NCBI RefSeq assembly: GCF_014641945.1
Contig: NZ_BMIJ01000004.1
Span: 310,017 to 374,016 of the forward strand
DNA length: 64,000 nucleotides
Reading direction: 5' to 3'
Origin: Marinobacterium zhoushanense
GTDB lineage: Bacteria; Pseudomonadota; Gammaproteobacteria; Pseudomonadales; Balneatricaceae
Part shown: piece after piece, positions 25,192-32,683 of the stretch
How the letters are laid out: every line of letters starts with the position of its first letter
Numbering within the stretch: position 1 is the first letter of the stretch
Position numbers and translations under genes: made by a program
Notes under the pieces: generated by a model
Seen by the model: only the letters and a program-made list of their open reading frames with translations
What the model was told of the DNA's origin: nothing
The model's database searches: none

Positions 25192-26073
25192 CTAGACCAT
25201 CTCACGCCTTGCCGTTCTCAATTTATCCGGATTTCTGACCATCAGGAGATGGCGAATCTGTTCTCCCTGCCGGATCAGTGTACAGGTTGTAACAGGCTCC
25301 CTGTTCACGTAAATCAAGATACCCGGCTCATTGTTGATATTTGCGGTGCGAAAATGGACCTCATCATCCCGGTAATAGTGCTGCAACCCCGCCAGAAACG
25401 TCAGAATACAGTCACGTCCATGCAGCGGCTTGGACAGAGCCACTGCCTTGCCTCCGCCATCCGATACGAGACTTGCATCTTCATGCAGTAACTTGAGCAA
25501 GGCTTGAGTATCGGCATTGACGAGCGCCGACAACAACTGCTCCATCCAGTACTGATTAACCGCTAGAGTCGATGACCGCTCGCCGGTGGACAGCTCCATT
25601 TTTTGGCAAGCACGACGATAGATCTGTCGGCAGTTATCGATCGATTTCTCCACGATATCCGCAATCCGTTCATACGGCAGATCCAGCACATCACGCAACA
25701 CCAGTACCGCCCGTTGTGTAGGCGAAAGCGCTTCCATCATCCACAGGACGCCCTGACTGACCTGCTGATAGCGATGGGTCAGTTCACTGGGGCAGGCCTG
25801 AAGTACGGTTTCTTCGACCAGAGGTTCCGGCAGCCATGGGCCTTCATAGCCCTCTCGGTACCGGGCTCGCCGCAACGCATCGATGCACTGGCGGCTTACC
25901 AGGGTAATGAGATACGCCTGGGACGATTCAAGCGAGTCGATCGACACGGACTGAAATTTCAGGAATGCATCCTGCAGAATGTCTTCGGCATCCTGCTTAC
26001 TGCCCAGCATTCGATAGGCCAGCGCAAACAGACTCGATCGATGTTTTTGAAACGCTTCCAGAGCCGATGTCAT
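25192..26073 (-). CDS. ECF41-type RNA polymerase sigma factor (SigJ-like)
   Basis: ECF41 sigma factors carry a C-terminal SnoaL-like domain that modulates their own activity, instead of a separate anti-sigma factor. The 293-residue protein shows region 2 (ALAYRMLGSKQDAEDILQDAFLKF), the linker motif WLPEPL (residues 80-85), region 4 (LSPTQRAVLVLRDVLDLPYERIADIV), and the conserved DGGGK and NPDKL signatures of the C-terminal domain. It overlaps the upstream oxidoreductase by ATGA. A promoter of the ECF41 type precedes that oxidoreductase. Confidence 0.93.
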   Translation of the reverse strand: MTSALEAFQKHRSSLFALAYRMLGSKQDAEDILQDAFLKFQSVSIDSLESSQAYLITLVSRQCIDALRRARYREGYEGPWLPEPLVEETVLQACPSELTHRYQQVSQGVLWMMEALSPTQRAVLVLRDVLDLPYERIADIVEKSIDNCRQIYRRACQKMELSTGERSSTLAVNQYWMEQLLSALVNADTQALLKLLHEDASLVSDGGGKAVALSKPLHGRDCILTFLAGLQHYYRDDEVHFRTANINNEPGILIYVNREPVTTCTLIRQGEQIRHLLMVRNPDKLRTARREMV

Positions 26074-27290
26074 AGGGTGTATTCCGTTGATTGTGACTCA
26101 ACGCTGCTCGGAGCTTGATCCTTGTTCCTGAAGCCGGGCCACCGATATAGGGGCCGGCCCGTCATTAGCTCCCACTTCACAGCGGCATAAGTCATGCGAC
26201 AAATCCCCTCCTTGATCCACACGGCCAAGCGGCCTCGACTGATGCGTTCGATCGGCCGGTCGTCACGATCGACATATTGAATCAGCCCTTCATGCCGACC
26301 AAGTGAAACACAGCGGAAGGCATAGCCAAAATGGAAGGGTTTCAGGGCCTGGCCATCCAACAGCCGCCGCAGGTTCTCTCCTGCTCTCGCCCCTTGCGGC
26401 ATAGCGGTCACACAGCCCATACGCAACCAATCGGCTCGCCCTCCCCTCACCCGACCGGCATCACCGGCGACGAACAATCGCTCCTGCCCGGCCACCCGGA
26501 GGTACTCATCCGTTAGTACCCGCCCCTCCTCGTCTGTCGGCAGTCCCGCCTCCGCCGCCAAGGACGATACCCGGAAACCACCGGCCCAGAGACAACGGTC
26601 CACCGCAATACGCTCGCCATCTGCGCACACCAAGGCATCTGCCGTTACTCGATCGATTGTTCGGTTCTCCAGTATGCAAATGTCCAATCGCTTCAGTACC
26701 TCGTACAGATGGCGATACGCCTTTGCGGACCAGCTCGACGTCAACGAGGATCCGCATACCAAACTGACATTCAGGTCCGGAAAGCCCTCCTTCAACTCCG
26801 TCGCACTCTCCAACGCGGTCAGCCCACCACCGACCACTGCAACATGCGCCTTGCGGCGAGCGAGCACCTCCGCTTCAGCGTAGACCTCTTGTACGGAACG
26901 CATGGAGGTGAAACGCCAGGCATGCTCTTCGACACCCGCGACCGAGCCGGCTATCCGACTGCCCAGGGCCAGTACGAGGTAGTCATAGTGTAGGGTTCGG
27001 CGTTGATTTGACTGGAGAATGGTGACACATCGCTTGTCCGGATGCAGATGCTCAACCCGGCCCTGCAGGAAGCCGATGCCTCGCCGCTTCAACAGCCCTG
27101 CATAGCTCAACCTCTTCGGTTCACGGCCCGTCAGCACTTCATGGTAGCGAATACGTTGTTCAAAATGATTTCGAGCATCGACCAACGTGATATCAAGGCG
27201 GTGCCGATTGGAACGGGCCAAGCGGGCAGCACACATCAGACCGGCATAACCGCCGCCCAGGATCAGGATTCTCGGAGCCGTTTTCGTCAT
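26070..27290 (-). CDS. NDH-2-like FAD/NAD(P) oxidoreductase, probable ECF41 target
   Basis: The 406-residue flavoprotein has an FAD Rossmann motif (ILILGGGYAGLMCAARLA), a second dinucleotide motif (VAVVGGGLTALESATELKE), and the FAD ATG-like region LFVAGDAGRV, as in type II NADH dehydrogenases. ECF41 genes usually sit beside a carboxymuconolactone decarboxylase, oxidoreductase or epimerase; this gene is the oxidoreductase. It overlaps the sigma gene by four bases. A C-terminal amphipathic helix is not obvious. The substrate is unknown. Confidence 0.85.
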   Translation of the reverse strand: MTKTAPRILILGGGYAGLMCAARLARSNRHRLDITLVDARNHFEQRIRYHEVLTGREPKRLSYAGLLKRRGIGFLQGRVEHLHPDKRCVTILQSNQRRTLHYDYLVLALGSRIAGSVAGVEEHAWRFTSMRSVQEVYAEAEVLARRKAHVAVVGGGLTALESATELKEGFPDLNVSLVCGSSLTSSWSAKAYRHLYEVLKRLDICILENRTIDRVTADALVCADGERIAVDRCLWAGGFRVSSLAAEAGLPTDEEGRVLTDEYLRVAGQERLFVAGDAGRVRGGRADWLRMGCVTAMPQGARAGENLRRLLDGQALKPFHFGYAFRCVSLGRHEGLIQYVDRDDRPIERISRGRLAVWIKEGICRMTYAAVKWELMTGRPLYRWPGFRNKDQAPSSVESQSTEYTL

Positions 27291-27324
27291 GGCGCATCCT
27301 CATAAGCTAAGACATTACCCGGAA

Positions 27325-27351
27325 GACGTTTGAGATCTCGGTTTTGTGACG
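27325..27351 (-). promoter_or_regulatory. ECF41-type promoter
   Basis: On the minus strand CGTCACA (-35) is followed after 16 bases by CGTC (-10). As I recall it, the published ECF41 consensus is TGTCACA with a CGTC -10. It lies about 35 bp before the oxidoreductase start and should drive the oxidoreductase-sigma-cupin unit. Confidence 0.72.
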
Positions 27352-27392
27352 GTCGAGATGAAAAAGGCCGATTATCTCTATACTGAGAGACA

Positions 27393-29042
27393 ATGCTGAA
27401 AGACCGGGCCCAGTATGAGAACAAGAGAGGCCGATACCCCTTGAGCCTGCGCGCGCGCAATCTGACCCGATTGGAGTCGGAAACCTTCGATGTACTGATC
27501 ATCGGTGGCGGCATCAACGGCGCCGTCTCCGCCGCAGCGCTGTCCGCACGCGGCGCTCGCGTCGCGTTGATCGACCGCGGCGACTTCGCCGGAGAAACCA
27601 GCTCCAACAGCTCCAACCTGGCCTGGGGCGGCATCAAGTATCTCGAAAGCGGCGAGCTGCTGCTGGTCGAGCGCCTCTGTTGTAGCCGCAACCAGCTGAT
27701 GCGGGCCTACCCCTCAACGGTCAGGGAGATGCGCTTTCTCACCACCCTGCAACGCGGATTTCGCAAACCGGCCTGGATGCTCTACGCCGGTACCCTGCTG
27801 TACTGGGCGCTGGGCCGCTTCCACACCCGTGCACCTACACTGCTCAGTCGCGCCGACTTGAAACGACGCGAACAGGTGATCGACGACAGCGCGGCGGTGG
27901 GTGGCGTCGAGTACTCCGACTGCTACCTGCATGACAATGACGCCCGCTTCACTTTCAACTTCATCCGCACGGCGATGGACTATGACTGCATCGCCGCCAA
28001 CTACGTGGAAGCGGTGGGGTTCGCGCGGGATACCCGGGGCTGGTGCATCGACGCGCGTGATAGAGAGACTGGCGCCCCGCTGCAGATCCGGGCCCAGACC
28101 CTGATCAACGCCTGCGGCCCCTGGGCCGACAGCGTCAATGCCGAAGCCGGGATCGACACCGAGTATCACCACCTGTTCTCCAAGGGCGTGCACCTGATTG
28201 TCGACCGCATCACCGACAGCAACCGCATCCTCACCTTCTTCGCCAGCGATGGCCGCCTGTTCTTCGTCATCCCCATGGGCCCCAAAACCTGTATCGGCAC
28301 CACCGATACCCAGGTGGATCGACCGGAAGCGACAATCTCTGAAGAGGACCGGCACTTCATTCTCGATAATGCCAACCACCTGCTGCAGCTGGATAAGCCG
28401 CTGAGCGATGAGGACGTGATCGCTGAACGCTGCGGCGTGCGTCCCTTGGCGGTCAGCAACCAGGGTGACCAGACGGCGGACTGGGTCAGGCTGTCGCGCC
28501 AACACCGGATCGATGTGGATCGACTGCACCGTCATCTGAGCATCTACGGTGGCAAGCTGACCGATTGCCTCAACGTGGGCGAGGAGGTGTGCCGGGCAGT
28601 AACCGAACTTGGCGTCGATCTGCCCTACCGCAAACGCAAATGGTATGGTGAGCCCCATATCAGTCTCTATCGGGAGTACCTGCACCAGGCGCAACTGATG
28701 CACCTGGATGCGATTACACCGGCCAGCTCGAGCGAGAAACTCACGACCCGGCTCTGGCGACGCTACGGTGCCAGCGCCCTGGAGCTGCTTGAGGGGATCA
28801 GGGAGAATCCCGCCTGGGGTGAACTTCTGATCGAAAACGCCGAATACCTGCGTGGCGAGATCGAACTGGCGGCGCGGCGCGAGATGATCACCCGGCTGGA
28901 TGATTTCCTGCGTCGGCGTTCGAAGATCGCCTTGGTGGTGCCGAAAGAGCAACTGCTCAGGTCGCCCGGCCTGTACCAGGCCTGCGTCATCCTGTTCGGT
29001 GAGCGTGCGGAAGAGAAACTGGCACAGTATACCGACGGCTGA
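27393..29042 (+). CDS. glpD: FAD-dependent glycerol-3-phosphate dehydrogenase (GlpD-like)
   Basis: GlpD oxidises glycerol-3-phosphate to dihydroxyacetone phosphate and passes electrons to quinone at the membrane. The 549-residue protein has the FAD motif VLIIGGGINGAVSAAALSARG, the GlpD-type SSNSSNLAWGGIKYLE, FSKGVHLIVDR, IGTTDTQVDRP and LSIYGGKLTDCLNVGEE. It is more divergent from E. coli GlpD (501) than a housekeeping copy, with a long N-terminal lead of about 30 residues, so a different polyol-phosphate substrate is possible. It is divergent from the ECF41 unit. Confidence 0.83.
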   Translation: MLKDRAQYENKRGRYPLSLRARNLTRLESETFDVLIIGGGINGAVSAAALSARGARVALIDRGDFAGETSSNSSNLAWGGIKYLESGELLLVERLCCSRNQLMRAYPSTVREMRFLTTLQRGFRKPAWMLYAGTLLYWALGRFHTRAPTLLSRADLKRREQVIDDSAAVGGVEYSDCYLHDNDARFTFNFIRTAMDYDCIAANYVEAVGFARDTRGWCIDARDRETGAPLQIRAQTLINACGPWADSVNAEAGIDTEYHHLFSKGVHLIVDRITDSNRILTFFASDGRLFFVIPMGPKTCIGTTDTQVDRPEATISEEDRHFILDNANHLLQLDKPLSDEDVIAERCGVRPLAVSNQGDQTADWVRLSRQHRIDVDRLHRHLSIYGGKLTDCLNVGEEVCRAVTELGVDLPYRKRKWYGEPHISLYREYLHQAQLMHLDAITPASSSEKLTTRLWRRYGASALELLEGIRENPAWGELLIENAEYLRGEIELAARREMITRLDDFLRRRSKIALVVPKEQLLRSPGLYQACVILFGERAEEKLAQYTDG

Positions 29043-29070
29043 GATCCCTAAATCGCGGGGCCGGAAGGGA

Positions 29071-30234
29071 TCACATCCGCTGTTGGGCTCGTTGAGGCGG
29101 CGATACCTGCATCAGCCGCTCGGCAAACTCCTCCAACGCGGCCACACCGGTCCTGCGTGCATCCTCGCACCACTCATGCAAAGCGCGGCCCAGGCGTTCG
29201 CCGGAACGCTCCGGCAGGCTCCATATCTCCCGCAATCGGCGCTGGAACTCATACACCGTCGCCAGTCGCTGGCTCATCGACAGCGACGAATCGACACTGG
29301 AGCGCTGGGCCGCGGTGAGCCGATGCTTCTCGCGTAACAGCAGCCAGCGGGCACGTTTGAGCAGGCGACGACTGGCAGGTCCATGCTGCCGGTATTCGAG
29401 CTTCAGCGTCGGCAGCAGCACCTGACGACCGTATAAACGCAATAGTTGCAGGCGATTGAGTGCCGCCGAGGGATCCAGCGGCTGCTTCTGAATCAACGAG
29501 CTCCTGCGTACGCGGGCCAGCCCCAGCAGCTCGAGGCAGCGGATATAGAACCAACCGATATCGAACTCGAACCAACGGCAGGAGAGACGCGCCGACATCG
29601 GCGCGGCATGGTGGTTGTTGTGCATCTCCTCGCCACCGATCAACAAACCGACCGGGATGAGGTTGCGCGAGGCATCGTCGGTTTCGAAATTACGATATCC
29701 CACCCAGTGTCCAAGGCCGTTGATCACGCCGGCGGCCCAGAACGGAATCCACAGCATCTGCACCGCCCAGATCGTCAGCCCGATGGCACCGAAGCAGAGA
29801 ATATCGATCACCAGCAACAGGCTGATTCCGAGGCAGGGAAAACGGCTATAGAGGTTGCGCTCGACCCAGTCGTTCGGGGTGCCCTTGCCGTAGCGCTCAA
29901 GCAGTTCCGGATCGCTGAGCGCGCCCCTGTAGAGCTCCACCCCCTGCCAGAGCACTTGGTTGATCCCCCGCACCTGGGGGCTGTGTGGATCCTGCTGAAT
30001 ATCGCAGAAGGCATGATGCTTACGGTGGATCGCCACCCACTCTTTGGTCACCATGCCGGTGGTCAGCCAGAGCCAGAAGCGCATCGGATGGGCCGCGAAC
30101 GGGTGCAGTGTCACCGAACGGTGGGCCTGGGCTCGGTGCAGAAAGACGGTCACCGATACGATGGTCAGATGGGTCAGAATCAGGGCAACCATCAGGTAGC
30201 CCCACCAGGGCAAGGGGAAGAAACCGTCCAGCAT
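29071..30234 (-). CDS. Membrane fatty-acid desaturase (delta-9 type)
   Basis: The 387-residue di-iron membrane desaturase has the three histidine boxes HRAQAHRS, HRKHHAF and HNNHHAA, and hydrophobic pairs typical of acyl-CoA or acyl-lipid desaturases. Such enzymes introduce a cis double bond into saturated chains to adjust membrane fluidity. The C-terminal 150 residues (after IRCLELLGLARVRR) are a charged helical extension. The ATG at 30234 has GGAG 6 bases upstream; an upstream TTG is rejected. Confidence 0.92.
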   Translation of the reverse strand: MLDGFFPLPWWGYLMVALILTHLTIVSVTVFLHRAQAHRSVTLHPFAAHPMRFWLWLTTGMVTKEWVAIHRKHHAFCDIQQDPHSPQVRGINQVLWQGVELYRGALSDPELLERYGKGTPNDWVERNLYSRFPCLGISLLLVIDILCFGAIGLTIWAVQMLWIPFWAAGVINGLGHWVGYRNFETDDASRNLIPVGLLIGGEEMHNNHHAAPMSARLSCRWFEFDIGWFYIRCLELLGLARVRRSSLIQKQPLDPSAALNRLQLLRLYGRQVLLPTLKLEYRQHGPASRRLLKRARWLLLREKHRLTAAQRSSVDSSLSMSQRLATVYEFQRRLREIWSLPERSGERLGRALHEWCEDARRTGVAALEEFAERLMQVSPPQRAQQRM

Positions 30235-30326
30235 ACCGTGCTCCAATCAGGTGTGACTTCTCTGGCGCACCCGGACCGACAACTGGCCAATGGATCTTAC
30301 GCCGCTCTTTTCAGATTAGTCTGCCC

Positions 30327-30345
30327 TTGAACACTTTTTGTTCAA
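30327..30345. promoter_or_regulatory. 7-bp inverted repeat upstream of the desaturase gene
   Basis: TTGAACA and TGTTCAA flank a 5-base loop, 93 bp before the desaturase start and just after the acxR stop. It could be an operator for the desaturase (regulators such as DesT bind palindromes with similar halves) or part of an acxR 3' hairpin. I cannot decide from sequence. Confidence 0.4.
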
Positions 30346-30370
30346 TGTGGAAATTTTCATCCAAGTGCAT

Positions 30371-32332
30371 TTAGCGTCCCAGGTCATATTTCTTCAGTTT
30401 GATGTACAGCGTGCTCTTGGCAATCTGCAGCTGTTTCGCTACCTGCGTCAGGTTACCGCCCTGCTCTCGAATCGCCTGGGCGATCATCTCTCGTTCGGCC
30501 AGCTCCAGCGGGCTGATCCCCTGCTCAGTAACCGCCGCTGTCGAAACCGCCTTGAACTCAGGTGCCAGATCCTCAGGAGTCAGTGCGTCGCTCTCCGACA
30601 GGAAAAACGCCGTGGTAATGGTATTGGCCAGCTCGCGAATATTGCCCGGCCAATCATGTGCATGCAAAAGTAGCAACAGCTCCGGGCTCAACCCCTTAGG
30701 TTCGCGGTTGTGCTCTCGGGCCAATCGTGCCAGAAGATGCTGTGCCAGCGGCCCAATATCATCTCGCCGCTCGCGCAGCGGCGGAATCCTCAGCCCCATG
30801 GAGGAGACCCGGTAGAAGAGATCCATGCGGAAACGCCCCTCTGCCACCTCCTGCGTCATATCGCGGTTGGTTGCCGCCACCAAACGGAAGTTCACCTTGC
30901 GCGGGGTGGTTTCGCCGACACGACAGATCTCCGACTCCTGCAGCACACGCAGGAACATTGGTTGCAGATCCAATGGCATCTCGCCGATCTCGTCGAGGAA
31001 CAACGTACCGCCGTTGGCTGCCTCGATCTTCCCCTGCATACCACCACGTCGCGCACCGGTAAAGGCACCGTCGACATAGCCGAACAGCTCCGCCGCCAGC
31101 AGATCCCGCGAGAGTCCGCCGCAGTTAAGCGCAACGAAGGTACCGTTCCGGGTCGGCCCGGTTTCATGGATAGCACGGGCAAACAGCTCCTTGCCAACAC
31201 CGGTTTCGCCCTGCAGCAAGATCGGAATCGGTGCCTGTGCCAGCCTTTTGGCCTGGGCGATGGTCGCCTGGATCAGCGCACTGTGTCCGGCAATGCGGGC
31301 AAAGCCTGAGCTCTCACCGGAGAACCCCAACGATTCAGGTGCGGTCTCGGTAGCTCGCGCACTGCGCTCGAACGGCAGTGGTATCACCGCCAGGTGACCG
31401 ATGGTGTCACCCGCATGCAGTACCGGCTCAATCCAGTTCACATCCAGTAGCGCGAGTAATGGCACCGCACTTGAGTTGGTATCACCACTGCCCAGGCTCA
31501 GCAATGGATTGTAGGGCGTCAAATCGGCCTGGATACCGCGGATCGCCAGAACCCGTTCGGCCATACCGTTCGCACGCAGCATGCGGCCGTTGGCATCGAA
31601 CAGCAGTACACCGTCCGAGATGTTACGAGCGAAACGGTCTACAGTAAGGCCGAGCAGCAGATCCCGCCGTGCCAGCTGGAACTGCGCCAACTGCCCCTCT
31701 ATTCGGCGCGCGCCGGAGATCGCCAGCGCCAGACAATAGTCGTGTTGGGTATGCTTTAGGCCCGAGATATTCACCGCCCCGCGGATACTTTTTTCAAATG
31801 GATCGCGGATTACAGCGGCGGAACAGGTCCAGCAACTGATGTCATCACAGAAGTGCTCATAGGCGTGCACCTGGACCGAAGCGTTGACACTCAGTGCGGT
31901 GCCGATAGCGTTGGTACCTGCAGCCTGCTCCTGCCAGTTGACACCGGGAATAAGACTGAAGTCTTGGGCAAGATCCAGGGTAGCCGGGTCGCCATCGCAA
32001 CGCAGGATGACGCCGGAGGGTGCGACCAGATGCATGATGGTACCGGAGTCGGCCAGCAACTGATGCGCCTCGTTCATAATGATATCCGAGGCCGAGATCA
32101 GCTCTTCGTCCTGTTGCCAGAGCTGCTCGAGATCACGGTCATTGAGACGCTCTCGCTGCTGGATGCGCGGATCCACGTCCTTCGCCAGGCAACGCTGCCA
32201 GGAAGCTTCGATCACTGACCGGACCGTATTGTCAGGCAGCATCGCCCCGGACAGCATCCGGTCGCGGGCAGCCGCAATGCGTGCCGGCTGCTCAACCGCA
32301 GAGGACCCTTTCAGAGAAAAGATTTGGCTCAT
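30371..32332 (-). CDS. acxR: Sigma-54 activator of acetone carboxylase genes (AcxR/AcoR family)
   Basis: The 653-residue enhancer-binding protein has the AcoR-type N-terminal half, including a GAF-like region with the family hallmark CWTCSAAVIRDP. A central AAA+ domain has Walker A LQGETGVGKE, the GAFTGA loop and a Walker B region [10 protein letters not shown] Fis-type HTH reads NLTQVAKQLQIAKSTLYIKL. AcxR activates acx operons in response to acetone or related compounds. It is divergent from acxABC, which has a near-consensus sigma-54 promoter. The ATG has a GGGGTG sequence upstream. Confidence 0.93.
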   Translation of the reverse strand: MSQIFSLKGSSAVEQPARIAAARDRMLSGAMLPDNTVRSVIEASWQRCLAKDVDPRIQQRERLNDRDLEQLWQQDEELISASDIIMNEAHQLLADSGTIMHLVAPSGVILRCDGDPATLDLAQDFSLIPGVNWQEQAAGTNAIGTALSVNASVQVHAYEHFCDDISCWTCSAAVIRDPFEKSIRGAVNISGLKHTQHDYCLALAISGARRIEGQLAQFQLARRDLLLGLTVDRFARNISDGVLLFDANGRMLRANGMAERVLAIRGIQADLTPYNPLLSLGSGDTNSSAVPLLALLDVNWIEPVLHAGDTIGHLAVIPLPFERSARATETAPESLGFSGESSGFARIAGHSALIQATIAQAKRLAQAPIPILLQGETGVGKELFARAIHETGPTRNGTFVALNCGGLSRDLLAAELFGYVDGAFTGARRGGMQGKIEAANGGTLFLDEIGEMPLDLQPMFLRVLQESEICRVGETTPRKVNFRLVAATNRDMTQEVAEGRFRMDLFYRVSSMGLRIPPLRERRDDIGPLAQHLLARLAREHNREPKGLSPELLLLLHAHDWPGNIRELANTITTAFFLSESDALTPEDLAPEFKAVSTAAVTEQGISPLELAEREMIAQAIREQGGNLTQVAKQLQIAKSTLYIKLKKYDLGR

Positions 32333-32447
32333 GAGGCGTTCACCCCGTCGTTGTTATTATGCGTGAGCGCTTTTCATTCTCTGCCCCTTTGTAGGGGATT
32401 ACAAGCGATCAATTATTCACCACTCCAGATCCATTTCCTGCTCCGAG

Positions 32448-32494
32448 AAAGCGTTCGAATACCGTCCGCCGACCGTCTGAATATCGAACGCTTT
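32448..32494. promoter_or_regulatory. Inverted repeat, candidate AcxR-binding site
   Basis: AAAGCGTTCGA (32448-32458) and TCGAACGCTTT (32484-32494) are perfect 11-bp inverted arms separated by 25 bases. The spacer contains ACCGTC twice as a direct repeat. The element is 73-120 bp upstream of the -24 element, a normal position for an activator site. Confidence 0.65.
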
Positions 32495-32566
32495 TGCGAC
32501 GACCTAAATCACAACAGCCAACTTAAAAACGATATATTTCAACAAGTTAAATAAAATTAGAACCTT

Positions 32567-32581
32567 TGGCACAGCGGTTGC
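32567..32581 (+). promoter_or_regulatory. Sigma-54 promoter of acxABC
   Basis: TGGCACA-N4-TTGC differs from the consensus TGGCACG-N4-TTGC at one base, with GG and GC in the right register. It lies about 100 bp before the acxA start, opposite the acxR gene. Confidence 0.88.
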
Positions 32582-32683
32582 GATAGGGGTAACGAGGCCG
32601 GCGCGTCCCGCGTTCAGCCCTGTCGATACCACGTCGCGTGTGGCCATCGACGTATCGGATAACAATAACTAGAGGATACGATC

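Larger units (their letters stand above)
32333..32683. other. acxR-acxA intergenic regulatory region
   Basis: This 351-bp gap has no convincing gene. It holds an 11-bp inverted repeat (32448-32494) and the sigma-54 promoter (32567-32581). The segment between them is AT-rich (AAAACGATATATTTCAAC), which may favour bending or IHF binding, but no clear IHF consensus was found. Confidence 0.7.
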
